The notes beneath the pieces are model-generated. The model was not told the origin of the DNA. It searched no databases and saw nothing but the letters and a program-made list of their open reading frames with translations. This document shows positions 54,927 through 63,076 of a stretch of DNA of 64,000 bases, piece after piece. This stretch comes from Sphaerisporangium sp. TRM90804. Lineage in GTDB: Bacteria; Actinomycetota; Actinomycetes; Streptosporangiales; Streptosporangiaceae. The DNA is taken from positions 62,001-126,000 of the forward strand of contig NZ_JARWAC010000006.1 in assembly GCF_029846175.1 (NCBI RefSeq), written 5' to 3'. Position 1 is the first letter of the stretch. Each line of letters opens with the position of its first letter. The position numbers and the translations under genes are program-made.

Positions 54927-55068
54927 ATGTCGTCGGCGGTGGTCGACGCTCTCGTCGGCGCCCCCGCCGACCCACGCCTCACTCGGCGCTCCGCTCGTCA
55001 CCGCGGACGCCGAGATGGAGACGGCCGTGAAGCTGGGCGTCGACGTGCGCGTCATACGCGGCTCCTGA
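54927..55068 (+). pseudogene. Decayed PIN-domain (VapC-like) gene remnant
   Basis: The codons 54982-55068 read LGAPLVTADAEME then TAVKLGVDVRVIRGS and stop, which is the usual end of a PIN-domain ribonuclease (LGxPLVTAD, the last acidic motif). No in-frame start exists. A short frame from ATG 54927 with VVDALV, resembling the preceding PIN segment, is one base out of phase, so the gene appears truncated and frameshifted. No antitoxin partner is seen. Assignment rests on a 28-residue match by eye. Confidence 0.45.
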
Positions 55069-55111
55069 GGTCCTCTCCTCGTGCCCGCGCCCGCCCTTGG
55101 GTTTCGCGGGG

Positions 55112-55945
55112 TCAGAGGAGGTTCAGCAGGGCGGTCGTCAGGCGTTCGGGGGTGCCGGGGGCCTCGCTGAGGTAGAGGTAGGGCTCCACGAGTTCCAGCT
55201 CTATGAGGGCGGGGGTGGCGTCGGGGAGCCTGACCAGGTCGACGCGGGCGTAGAGGAGGGTCTCGGGGACTTCGGCCAGCACGCGTTCGGCCAGGGCGAG
55301 CTGGTCGGGGGCCGGGTCGCGCGCGAGCGTGGCGACGTGGTTGCCGGCGGGGCGGTTCGGGCCGGTGGCCAGCATGGCGTTGCGGCGGCGGGCGTGGCTG
55401 AAACGGCCGCCGAGGTAGATGAGCGAGGTCTCGCCCTCGTCCTCGACCATGGTCAGGTAGGGCTGGATCATCGCGGTGAGCCCCCCGGCGGTGATCCGCG
55501 CGGCGTGCTCCCGCGCGACGGCCTGGTCGGTGGTGCGGATCGTCGACCGCGCCCCCGACGAGACGCTCGGCTTGACGACGTACTCCTTCCACTCGCCGTC
55601 CCAGTCGGGCAGCGTCACCGGCTCGCCGGGCGCGACCCAGTGCGTCGGCACGACCGGCACGCCGAGGTCGCGCAGGTAGACCTTGTCGGTGTTGCGCTCG
55701 ATCACCCCGGCGGGGTTCAGCAGCCGCGTCTCCCCCGCGGCCCGGTGGGCCCACTCCACGAAGGCGTCCCGCCGCGTGATGTAGTCCCAGGTGGACCGCA
55801 CCACCGCGGCGTCGAAGTCCGCCCACCGCACGTCCGGCCGGTCCCAGTGCACCGCCCGCCCCTCGATCCCCGCGCGCTCCCACACCGCCAGCAGCACGTC
55901 CCTGTCGTCATCTGGACCGTCATACGTGACATAAGCGATCTTCAC
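55112..55945 (-). CDS. ATP-grasp family protein (RimK/DcsG-like)
   Basis: The 277-residue protein matches ATP-grasp ligases: an N-terminal domain starting MKIAYVTYDGPDDDR, an ATP-binding region with VVKPSVSSGARST (about 125-137) and a Mg-binding end LIELELVEPYLYL. The fold joins amino and carboxyl groups through acyl phosphates; homologues include the O-ureido-serine cyclo-ligase of cycloserine synthesis, but substrate here is unknown. GTG start with GGGGGAG upstream. It converges with the PIN remnant. Confidence 0.8.
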   Translation of the reverse strand: MKIAYVTYDGPDDDRDVLLAVWERAGIEGRAVHWDRPDVRWADFDAAVVRSTWDYITRRDAFVEWAHRAAGETRLLNPAGVIERNTDKVYLRDLGVPVVPTHWVAPGEPVTLPDWDGEWKEYVVKPSVSSGARSTIRTTDQAVAREHAARITAGGLTAMIQPYLTMVEDEGETSLIYLGGRFSHARRRNAMLATGPNRPAGNHVATLARDPAPDQLALAERVLAEVPETLLYARVDLVRLPDATPALIELELVEPYLYLSEAPGTPERLTTALLNLL

Positions 55946-56198
55946 GACACTCCCCCGGGGATCAAGCGACCAGTACCGTCAGCATCGTACGGACATGTCC
56001 GGCCCCCCGGCCGGGCGGTCGTCCCGGGAGACGCGGGCGTGTCGCCGGCCCGGCCGCTCACGGCCCGGGCGGGGTGACGGGCGTTCCTGGCGCAGGTCAA
56101 GGCCTGGACGGCCGCACCTAATGCGACGCCGCCCCCTGTCGGGGAGGGTTCTTCGGAGGCGCCCGTGGCGGGTAGACACCTGGTGACGGGGGGAAGTC

Positions 56199-56558
56199 AT
56201 GAAGAACATCGTCATGGTCGTCGCGCTCGCCACAGTCGCGGTCTTCGGGACTATCGCGGCCGGATTGCCCACGGACGGCACCGGGAAGCAACCGGTCAGT
56301 CCCGAGCAGTACCGGATACTGACGCAGCAGTGCCGGTACGCCAACACGGTCCAGGCCCGCCGGGAATGCCGGATCGACGTGTCGAAGAGGTATGAGGTCG
56401 GCAACGCCCCGGCCAAGCTTGACTGCCGCACGTACTCCAGCGTGACGGTCTGCGGCCGGCTCACGCTGAGCGCGGGCGAGCAGCGCTGCGTCACGCAGTC
56501 GGTCGAGAGCGGGCTCTCCCCGCGCCGCGCCGAGGTGGAATGTTACGCCTTCGCCTGA
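56199..56558 (+). CDS. Small secreted cysteine-rich protein of unknown function
   Basis: The 119-residue product has an uncleaved or cleaved N-terminal hydrophobic segment (4-22) and an extracellular part with six cysteines (in QQCRYAN, RRECRID, LDCRTY, TVCGRL, QRCVTQ, VECYAF), an even number spaced as if forming three disulfides. No family recognised. ATG follows GGGGGAAG. It lies alone between the divergent ATP-grasp gene and the convergent GH3 gene. Confidence 0.65.
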   Translation: MKNIVMVVALATVAVFGTIAAGLPTDGTGKQPVSPEQYRILTQQCRYANTVQARRECRIDVSKRYEVGNAPAKLDCRTYSSVTVCGRLTLSAGEQRCVTQSVESGLSPRRAEVECYAFA

Positions 56559-56648
56559 GCGCCCGGCCACGCCTCCTGTCGAGCCGGGCGCACGGGTGTG
56601 GCGGACACCCCGGGCGGGGCGCTCAGCGCGCCCGCCCACACGACTGTG

Positions 56649-56766
56649 CGGCCCCGCCGCCCGCGCACATCCCAGCGGCTGTGAGCACACCCCCGCGGAC
56701 GACGGCCCCGTCCACCGGCGGCCGCGACCCCTGTACGGCCCCGCCGCCCGCGCCCCAGCGGCTGTG
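56649..56766. repeat. Direct repeat pair in the region downstream of the small secreted protein
   Basis: CGGCCCCGCCGCCCGCGC plus CCCAGCGGCTGTGA occurs at 56649-56684 (with a 4-nt insert) and again at 56735-56766. The 303-bp region 56559-56861 otherwise shows no gene; the repeat may act in termination between the convergent genes. Confidence 0.6.
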
Positions 56767-56861
56767 ACCGCAGCATCCCGGCGGACCCACCCCGGAGGCC
56801 GGTGACCCCCGAAACGAAGGCCTCCCGGCCGAGCGGCGAAGTCGCCCGCCGATGCGTCGGG

Positions 56862-58400
56862 TCACGCGTCCCGGTGGACCCCCTCGACCGCGTCGAGTCT
56901 GCCGGTGAGGGCTTCGGCGGCCGCCTGGCCGCTGACGCGAGCGGCGCCGTGGGTGGCGATGTGGACGGCGCCGAGGTCGGTGCGGCCGGGCAGTCCCATC
57001 TCGACCACGATGGCGTCCGGGCGGGCCTCAAGCAGGCGGGCGAGCGCGGCCGCCTGCCACGGGTGACGGTGGGCGTCGCGGACGACCACCACCAGGGGGC
57101 GGCCGGCGGCGGGATGCAGGACCGCGCCGTTGTGGTGGGCGGTGGCCGTCCAGCTCTGCTCGTCGAAGCGGGCGACGGTGGTCCCCGGGAGCAGCTCGAC
57201 GAGCGGGCGGGAGATGCCCCAGGGAGTGTTCTTGTCGATCGCCAGGTTCATCGGCGGGGACAGCTCGACCACGTGGGGAGCGCTGGTGAGCGGCAGCGGC
57301 GCGCCCCCTTCCGGACCGTTGATCCGGATGGCGCGGCGCGCGGCGGCGAGCCCGGCCGGCGCTCCTGCGGGCGCGCCGTCGACGGCCCCGGCGGGGCGGA
57401 GGGCGCCGGACCACGCCGTCAGGGCCGAGACACGCTCGGCCGCCTCGGCGAGGCGGTCCTCCGGCAGGCGGCCCTCGGCGACGGCGTCGGCGACGGCCTC
57501 GCGGATCGTCACCACCACGGCGTCGTCGGCGTTCTCGCCCCCCACGCAGACCAGGTCGGCGCCGGCGGCGACGGCCATGGCGCTCGCGCCGCCGATGCCG
57601 TAACGCCCCGCGACGGCCGCCATCTCGATGGCGTCGGTGATGATCACCCCCTGGAAGCCCAGCTCGTTCCTGAGCAGGCCGGTGAGGACGCGGTGACTCA
57701 GCGTCGCGGGCAGCTCGGGGTCGCAGGCCAGGGTGAGCAGGTGACCGGTCATGATCATGCGGACGCCCTCGGCGATCGCCGCCTTGAAGGGGAGCAGCTC
57801 GACCTCGTGCAGCCGCTCTCCGGTCGCGGTGATCGCCGGCAGGCCGTGGTGGGAGTCGACCGCGGTGTCCCCGTGCCCGGGGAAGTGCTTGGCGCAGGCC
57901 GCGACGCCCGCCGCCTGGAGCCCCCGTATCCAGGCGGCGGTATGCCGGGCCACCAGCGCGGGGTCGGCGCCGAACGAGCGAAGGCCGATCACCGGGTTGG
58001 CGAAGTTGGAGTTGACGTCCGCCGACGGGGCGAAGTCGACGTTCACGCCCGCGGCGGCCAGGTCGTCCCCCAGCCCGCGGGCGATCTCCTCGGTCAGTGC
58101 GACGTCGTCCACCACGCCCAGGGCGTAGTTGCCGGGGCGCGAGCTGCCGTCGCGCACCTCCAGCCGGGTGACGTCGCCGGTCTCCTCGTCGATGCCGATG
58201 ACCGCGTCGGGCCGTTCGGCGCGCAGCGCGGCCGTCAGCTCGGCGAGCTGCGCGAGGTCCACGACGTTGCGGGAGAACAGGACGACGCCCGGAAGCCCTT
58301 CACCCAGCCTGCGGCGCAGCCAGTCGGGCGGCGTCCTCCCCTCGAATCCGGGAAGCAGCACCGAATCGGCTAGACGCAGGAGCTCGGGACTGCGCTTCAT
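56862..58400 (-). CDS. Glycoside hydrolase family 3, beta-N-acetylhexosaminidase (NagZ-like)
   Basis: NagZ-type enzymes release N-acetylglucosamine from muropeptides or chito-oligosaccharides through a covalent Asp nucleophile and a His-Asp dyad. The 512-residue protein has KHFPGHGDTAVDSHHGLP at 171-188 (NagZ signature) and nucleophile D256 in IITDAIEM; a C-terminal alpha/beta sandwich follows. No signal peptide, so it acts inside the cell. ATG at 58400 after GAGGAGAG. It lies behind a 21-bp palindrome at 58520-58540 that looks like a ROK-type operator. Confidence 0.9.
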   Translation of the reverse strand: MKRSPELLRLADSVLLPGFEGRTPPDWLRRRLGEGLPGVVLFSRNVVDLAQLAELTAALRAERPDAVIGIDEETGDVTRLEVRDGSSRPGNYALGVVDDVALTEEIARGLGDDLAAAGVNVDFAPSADVNSNFANPVIGLRSFGADPALVARHTAAWIRGLQAAGVAACAKHFPGHGDTAVDSHHGLPAITATGERLHEVELLPFKAAIAEGVRMIMTGHLLTLACDPELPATLSHRVLTGLLRNELGFQGVIITDAIEMAAVAGRYGIGGASAMAVAAGADLVCVGGENADDAVVVTIREAVADAVAEGRLPEDRLAEAAERVSALTAWSGALRPAGAVDGAPAGAPAGLAAARRAIRINGPEGGAPLPLTSAPHVVELSPPMNLAIDKNTPWGISRPLVELLPGTTVARFDEQSWTATAHHNGAVLHPAAGRPLVVVVRDAHRHPWQAAALARLLEARPDAIVVEMGLPGRTDLGAVHIATHGAARVSGQAAAEALTGRLDAVEGVHRDA

Positions 58401-58519
58401 CACTCTCCTCGCCTGGCGGCCCGCGCCCGCGTGCGTGCCGGCGGGTCGCGCCGGGGCCGCGGGACGGAGCGGATGGGGGCACACCGCGGACCCGGGCACC
58501 CTCGGACAACCCGTTAATC

Positions 58520-58540
58520 TAATAGGAAACTTTCCTATTA
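58520..58540. promoter_or_regulatory. Perfect 21-bp palindrome upstream of the NagZ-like gene
   Basis: Arms TAATAGGAAA and TTTCCTATTA flank a central C. GGAAA-TTTCC cores of this kind are operators of ROK-family repressors controlling chitosan/amino-sugar genes in Streptomyces (CsnR type, from memory). No ROK gene is in the window, so the binder would be encoded elsewhere. It lies about 120 bp upstream of the GH3 start, in an AT-rich promoter zone. Confidence 0.7.
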
Positions 58541-58572
58541 TCCATACCACTTCACCATGGGTTTCGCGGCGA

Positions 58573-59694
58573 TCAGACTCGCTCGACGACGATGACGCCC
58601 GCCTGCCCGCCTTCCTCGGCCATCGTCTGGAGACCGTAGCGGCCGCCGGTGCGCTCAAGCTCGTGCAGCAGCGTCGTCATCAGCCGCGCGCCCGCGGCGC
58701 CGGACGGGTGGCCGAGGGCGAGCGCCCCGCCGTTGGGGTTGACGCGGGCGGGGTCGGCGCCGGTCTCGCGCAGCCACGCCGGCACGACGCTCGCGTAGGG
58801 CTCGTCGGCCTCCACGACGTCGAAGTCGGTGATCTTCATTCCGGCCCGGCGCAGGGCGTGCGCGGTGGCGGGGATCGGCGCGGAGAGCATCGACGCGGGA
58901 TCGGCGCCCCGGGACGACGTGTGGCGGATCCGGGCGCGCGGCGTCAGCCCGTGCGCCCGCACGGCCTCCTGCGAGGCGACCAGCAGCGCGGCGGCGCCGT
59001 CCGCGAGCGGCGAGCACAGGGCCGCGGTCAGCCTGCCGCCGGCCGGCGGCTCCAGGGCCGCCATCGCGCCGGGCGTGACGGCGCGGCCCGGGCCCTCGTC
59101 CACGAGCAGCCCCGCGTAGGGGGCGATCTCGCGCTCGAAGCGGCCCTCCTCGACGGCGGCCAGGGCCCGCCGGCGGGACTGCGAGGCGAACTCCTCCATC
59201 ACCTCCCGCGTGAGGTCCCACCTGGCGGCCATCGTCTCGGCGCCGCGCAGCGGGGTCACCTCCCGGCCGCCGAACCGGGCGCGCCAGCCCCTGGACCCCT
59301 CCGGCGCGGCCGTCCCGCCGGCCGGCCCGGGTCCGCCGGCGCGGTGCACGCCGGCGGCGACGACCAGGTCGGCGCTCCCGGCGCGGACGGCCAGGGCGGC
59401 GAGGTGCACGGCGTGCTGCGAGGACCCGGCCCCCCGGCCGACGGTGGTGCCGGGCACGGCCTCGGGCAGGCCTGCGGCGAGCCAGCAGGCGCGGGCGGGG
59501 TTGGCCGCCCCCGGGCCGATCGCGTCCACCTGACCGAGCACGACCTCGTCGACCGCGCCCGGGTCGGCACCGGTACGATCCAGGAGCGCGCGGATGGTAT
59601 GCGCAGCCAGGTCGACGGGGTGGGCCCCGGCCAGGCCGCCGCCCGGGAGCCCCACGGGGGTCCGCACGGCGCCGACGATGTACGCCTCGTTCAT
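58573..59694 (-). CDS. Thiolase-family protein lacking both catalytic cysteines
   Basis: The 373-residue protein has full thiolase length and fold signatures ([44 protein letters not shown] with the catalytic His near 329). However, the nucleophilic cysteine is Ala89 in VGRGAGSSQ, and the second cysteine is Ala359 in [10 protein letters not shown]. It therefore cannot act as an ordinary acetyl-CoA acetyltransferase; a non-catalytic, structural or lyase-type role (as in some SCP-x/Ltp2 relatives) is possible. It diverges from a KstR2-like TetR gene, and KstR2 regulons elsewhere contain the thiolase fadA6. GGAGGA lies upstream of the ATG. Confidence 0.85.
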   Translation of the reverse strand: MNEAYIVGAVRTPVGLPGGGLAGAHPVDLAAHTIRALLDRTGADPGAVDEVVLGQVDAIGPGAANPARACWLAAGLPEAVPGTTVGRGAGSSQHAVHLAALAVRAGSADLVVAAGVHRAGGPGPAGGTAAPEGSRGWRARFGGREVTPLRGAETMAARWDLTREVMEEFASQSRRRALAAVEEGRFEREIAPYAGLLVDEGPGRAVTPGAMAALEPPAGGRLTAALCSPLADGAAALLVASQEAVRAHGLTPRARIRHTSSRGADPASMLSAPIPATAHALRRAGMKITDFDVVEADEPYASVVPAWLRETGADPARVNPNGGALALGHPSGAAGARLMTTLLHELERTGGRYGLQTMAEEGGQAGVIVVERV

Positions 59695-59759
59695 GTGCGA
59701 GCGGTCCTCCGGTCCCGGCCGCGGCGCGGGGGCGGCGCCGAATCGGTCCAGGTCAGGGT

Positions 59760-59773
59760 AGCAAGCGCTTGGT
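59760..59773. promoter_or_regulatory. Predicted KstR2-type operator
   Basis: AGCAAGCGCTTGGT fits the mycobacterial KstR2 consensus AnCAAGnnCTTGnT at every defined position and contains the palindrome CAAGCGCTTG. It lies between the thiolase and the KstR2-like gene. Confidence 0.75.
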
Positions 59774-59822
59774 CGATCACGGCAGGCCGGGTGAGCAGGC
59801 GACTCGCCTCCCGCATCGGGCG

Positions 59823-59836
59823 AACAAGCGATTGCG
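59823..59836. promoter_or_regulatory. Second, weaker KstR2-type operator
   Basis: AACAAGCGATTGCG matches the same consensus with one change in the second CTTG and one at the final T. It lies just upstream of the CATAAT -10 of the regulator gene. Confidence 0.4.
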
Positions 59837-59844
59837 CGTAGGCC

Positions 59845-59850
59845 CATAAT
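59845..59850 (+). promoter_or_regulatory. Candidate -10 of the KstR2-like regulator gene
   Basis: CATAAT is followed by GGAGGAC and a GTG at 59858; the first ATG (59849) overlaps it. A leaderless start at 59858 is plausible. Confidence 0.4.
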
Positions 59851-59857
59851 GGAGGAC

Positions 59858-60580
59858 GTGAACACGCCGAAGAACTCCGGAGCGCAGGCGGTCGCGGGAG
59901 CGACCGGCGGGGGCGCGGCCCGGGGAGGGGCGCCGGGCAGGCGCCAGGGCGGCACGCGACGCGCCGGGGGGAGCACCGCCTCCGAGCGCCGCGACCATCT
60001 CGTCAAACTCGCCGCCGAGCTCTTCGCCCGCAAGGGGTTCCAGGCCACCACCGTGCGCGAGATCGCCGACGAGGCGGGCATCCTGTCGGGAAGCCTCTAC
60101 CACCACTTCGACTCCAAGGAGACGATCGTCGACGAGGTCCTGTCGACCTTCCTCGCCGACCTCATCGGGCGCTACCGCGCGGCACTCGACCACGGCGGCG
60201 ACGCCCGCGCCGTCCTGTCCGAGATGGTGCGCATCGGCTTCGGCACCCTCGACCCGCACCGCGCCGCGATCACCGTCATGCAGAACGACTGGAACTACCT
60301 CAGGTCGCTGCCCGGCGACCGCTTCGACTACCTCATCAAGGCCGAGGACGAGGTCGAGCGCATGTGGGTGGAGCAGATCAAGCGCGGCCAGGCCGAGGGG
60401 TCCTTCCGCGCCGACGTCGACCCCAAGCTCACCTACCGCATGATCCGCGACACCATCTGGGTCGCCGTGCGGTGGTTCCGCCCCGGCGGCCGCCTGAACA
60501 CCGTCGGCCTGGCCGAGCACTACATCACCGTGCTGTTCGACGGTCTGGCCACGGGCGACCGCACCAGCCAGCGGGCATGA
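59858..60580 (+). CDS. TetR-family regulator, KstR2-like
   Basis: The HTH region ATTVREIADEAGILSGSLYHHF followed by DSKETIVDEVL and the C-terminal MIRDTIWVAVRWFRPGG closely match mycobacterial KstR2, the repressor of the ring-C/D (HIP) part of cholesterol catabolism that responds to HIP-CoA. The protein has an extra 40-residue basic, Gly/Ala-rich N-terminus; start is GTG 59858 or ATG 59849. Its own upstream region carries a full KstR2 operator match, so the regulator is probably autoregulated and controls the divergent thiolase-like gene. The rest of a HIP gene set is not in the window. Confidence 0.85.
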   Translation: MNTPKNSGAQAVAGATGGGAARGGAPGRRQGGTRRAGGSTASERRDHLVKLAAELFARKGFQATTVREIADEAGILSGSLYHHFDSKETIVDEVLSTFLADLIGRYRAALDHGGDARAVLSEMVRIGFGTLDPHRAAITVMQNDWNYLRSLPGDRFDYLIKAEDEVERMWVEQIKRGQAEGSFRADVDPKLTYRMIRDTIWVAVRWFRPGGRLNTVGLAEHYITVLFDGLATGDRTSQRA

Positions 60581-61260
60581 CCCCGCTCCACAAGGCCGTG
60601 CGGCTGGCCCTCACCGAGGTCGCCGACCCCGCCAAGGCTCCGCTGATGCAGGCGTACATGAAGTCCGAGATGCCCTTCCTGGGGGTCCAGACCGTGCCGC
60701 GCCGGGCGGCGCTGCGCCGGGTCTTCGCCGAGCAGCGCCTCGAGAGCGCGCCCGAGTGGCGCAGGGCCGTCCTGGCCCTGTGGCGCGACGCCGAGTACCG
60801 CGAGGAGCGTTACGCGGCCGTCGAGCTGACCGCCTCGCGCCACTACAAGAGCTTCCAGACGCTGTACACCGTGCCGATGTACGAGGAGATGATCGTCACC
60901 GGCGCCTGGTGGGACTACGTGGACGAGCTGGCGATCCGGCGCGTCGGGGCGCTGCTGGCGGCCTACCCCGACACCATGCGCCCCCTGATGCTCGAGTGGG
61001 CGCGCGACGACGACCTGTGGCGCCGCCGCACGGCGATCCTGTGCCAGAACTCCTTCAAGCGGCGCACCGACGCCGGCCTGCTGTACGCCTGCATCGAGCC
61101 GAGCCTGTCCGACAACGCCTTCTTCGCCCGCAAGGCGATCGGCTGGGCGCTGCGCGAGTACGCCAAGACCGACCCCCACGAGGTCGTCCGCTACGTGCGG
61201 CACAAGGGCCTGACCGGCCTCAGCCGCCGCGAGGCCCTGAAGAACCTGCCGTCCGTCTAG
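60577..61260 (+). CDS. DNA alkylation repair protein, AlkD-like
   Basis: The 227-residue helical-repeat (ARM/HEAT-like) protein matches AlkD-type DNA glycosylases, which remove alkylated bases without flipping. The region TGAWWDYVDELA (about 109-120) holds the aromatic and acidic residues of the active cleft. ATG overlaps the end of the KstR2-like gene (ATGA), so both are co-transcribed although the functions look unrelated. Confidence 0.82.
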   Translation: MTPLHKAVRLALTEVADPAKAPLMQAYMKSEMPFLGVQTVPRRAALRRVFAEQRLESAPEWRRAVLALWRDAEYREERYAAVELTASRHYKSFQTLYTVPMYEEMIVTGAWWDYVDELAIRRVGALLAAYPDTMRPLMLEWARDDDLWRRRTAILCQNSFKRRTDAGLLYACIEPSLSDNAFFARKAIGWALREYAKTDPHEVVRYVRHKGLTGLSRREALKNLPSV

Positions 61261-61433
61261 AGCCGCGTGGCGGCGCATACCTCCGACGTCTGCGGGGGTG
61301 TTCGCCGTACGGCGACGGGGCCCGGCGAGCTGAGCTGCGCCTTCGCGACTCCAAGTGGCGCGGCTGCGGCGCCGCGAAGACAGAAGATCTGACGAGATAT
61401 CGCCACATGATCAACAGGGCAGGACCTGTCGGC

Positions 61434-61439
61434 TATATT
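61434..61439 (+). promoter_or_regulatory. Candidate -10 (TATATT) of the DUF574 gene
   Basis: TATATT lies 53 bp before the DUF574 start. The rest of 61261-61492 shows no gene. Confidence 0.4.
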
Positions 61440-61492
61440 CGCATCCAGAGGGGTCGTAGAGCGGAGACGTCCAGACGGCGAGGCAGGCACCT

Positions 61493-62305
61493 ATGAGCGA
61501 GCAGGAGAAGGCTCCCCCGGGGATCGATCCACGGACGCCCAGCGTGGCCCGCATGTACGACTACTACTTGGGCGGCAAGGACAACTTCGCCTCCGACCGC
61601 GAGTCCGCCGAGAGGATCATCAAGATCTTCCCGCAGGCCAAGGAGGTCGCGCGCGAGAACCGCGCGTTCCTCGGCCGGGCGGTGCGGCTGCTGGCCGAGC
61701 TCGGGATCCGCCAGTTCATCGACATCGGCACCGGCCTGCCCACCCGCGAGAACGTCCACCAGGTGGCTCTGGAGACGGCTCCCGGCTCGCGCGTCGTGTA
61801 CGTCGACAACGATCCCATCGTGCTGGTGCACGCCCGCGCCCTGCTCGCCGACAACCCGCGGACGATCGTCATCGACGGCGACCTGCGCGACCCGAAGGCG
61901 ATCATGGAGCACCCCGAGGTGCGGGCGCACATCGACGTCGACGAGCCCTACGCCGTCATCCTGTGCGCCATCGTGCACTTCGTCGAGGACGACGACGAGG
62001 CGACGGGCATCGTCTCCTACCTGCGCGACGACATCCCGCCGGGCGGTGCGCTGGTGCTCTCGCACGGGTTCCACGGCGATCTCGGCGACAGCACGATGGC
62101 GGAGGCGCGCGAGGTGTACGCGCGCACGAAGGGCACGCTGAAGCTGCGCGACCGCACGAAGATCGGCGAGTACTTCTCGGGGCTCGACCTGGTGGAGCCG
62201 GGCCTGGTGCACGTGCAGGCGTGGCGCCCGGAATACCCGGTGACGGTCGATCCGGGGGCGTCCGGCGGGCTCGGCGGCGTCGGGCTGGTTCCCCGCCGGC
62301 CCTGA
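61493..62305 (+). CDS. DUF574 SAM-dependent methyltransferase
   Basis: The 270-residue protein belongs to the DUF574 (S-adenosyl methyltransferase) family, very abundant in Streptosporangiales and Streptomyces. The start TPSVARMYDYYLGGKDNF is the family hallmark; FIDIGTGLPT (about 74-83) is the SAM-binding motif and VYVDNDP the acidic loop. Substrate unknown. ATG with a modest GAGGCAGG upstream. The MerR gene follows 49 bp later, possibly with its own promoter. Confidence 0.88.
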   Translation: MSEQEKAPPGIDPRTPSVARMYDYYLGGKDNFASDRESAERIIKIFPQAKEVARENRAFLGRAVRLLAELGIRQFIDIGTGLPTRENVHQVALETAPGSRVVYVDNDPIVLVHARALLADNPRTIVIDGDLRDPKAIMEHPEVRAHIDVDEPYAVILCAIVHFVEDDDEATGIVSYLRDDIPPGGALVLSHGFHGDLGDSTMAEAREVYARTKGTLKLRDRTKIGEYFSGLDLVEPGLVHVQAWRPEYPVTVDPGASGGLGGVGLVPRRP

Positions 62306-62313
62306 CCCCCGTC

Positions 62314-62348
62314 TTGGATAGTGCGATTATCCAAACGGGCGGTACCAT
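62314..62348 (+). promoter_or_regulatory. Inverted repeat and leaderless promoter of the MerR gene
   Basis: TTGGATA (62314-62320) and TATCCAA (62328-62334) are perfect arms with a 7-nt gap. TACCAT (62343-62348) lies 6 nt before the ATG, with no ribosome-binding site. The repeat probably is the regulator's own operator. Confidence 0.6.
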
Positions 62349-62354
62349 CCATCC

Positions 62355-62984
62355 ATGCGGATCTCCCAGCTCAGCGCCGCGTCCGGGGTGCCGATCCCCA
62401 CGATCAAGTACTACCTGCGCGAGGGCCTGCTCCCCCAGGGCGAGGTGACGGCCGCGACGCGCGCCGAGTACACCGAGGCGCACCTGCGCAGGCTGAGGCT
62501 GATCCGCGCCCTGCTGGAGGTCGGCCGCCTGCCCGTCGCGGCGATCGGCCAGATCATCGCGGCGGTGGAGGACGAGAGCCTTCCCGTGCACCAGATGCTG
62601 GGCACCGCCCACTACGCGCTCGCCCCGCCGGTCGAAGCCGGCCCGGACGACGACCACCGGCGGGCCCGCGAGCGCGTCGACGCCCTGGTCGCCGAGCTGG
62701 GCTGGAGCGTCCACCCCGAGGCGCCCACCCGGGACGAGCTGGCCGGCATCCTGGTGCGGCTCGACCAGCTCGGCATGCCGGCGAGCGAGGAGAGCCTGCG
62801 CGTCTACGCCTCGATCATGATGCGGCTCGTCTCCGAGCACGAGATGCACAAGATCGCGTTCGACGGCCCCCGGGAGGCCGCCGTCGAGTCGGTCGTGGTG
62901 GGCACGGTGCTGTACGGCAAGGCCTTCGACACGCTGCGGAGGCTGGCCCAGGAGTCGGAGTCGGCCCGCATCCTCGGCGCCTGA
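62355..62984 (+). CDS. MerR-family transcriptional regulator
   Basis: The 209-residue protein has the MerR winged HTH at 1-70 (MRISQLSAASGVPIPTIKYYLREGLL) and a C-terminal helical domain of about 130 residues without obvious metal-binding cysteines, so it more likely senses an organic ligand. Its ATG is preceded by TACCAT and an inverted repeat rather than a ribosome-binding site. No adjacent efflux gene is seen. Confidence 0.85.
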   Translation: MRISQLSAASGVPIPTIKYYLREGLLPQGEVTAATRAEYTEAHLRRLRLIRALLEVGRLPVAAIGQIIAAVEDESLPVHQMLGTAHYALAPPVEAGPDDDHRRARERVDALVAELGWSVHPEAPTRDELAGILVRLDQLGMPASEESLRVYASIMMRLVSEHEMHKIAFDGPREAAVESVVVGTVLYGKAFDTLRRLAQESESARILGA

Positions 62985-63076
62985 ACCCCTTACGCGGCAT
63001 CGGGCCGAGTCCCACGTGACCGCCCGGCCGTGGCGGCGACCCGCGGCGACCGTTCCCCCGGCCCGCGCTCGCGGGT

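Noticed and set aside
51448-54975. A minus-strand open frame of 1175 codons opposite the SDR and M14 genes
   Set aside because: Composition is Gly/Arg/Val/Asp-rich without family motifs, as expected for the antisense frame of high-GC genes; the plus-strand SDR and M14 proteins have complete catalytic motifs and signals.
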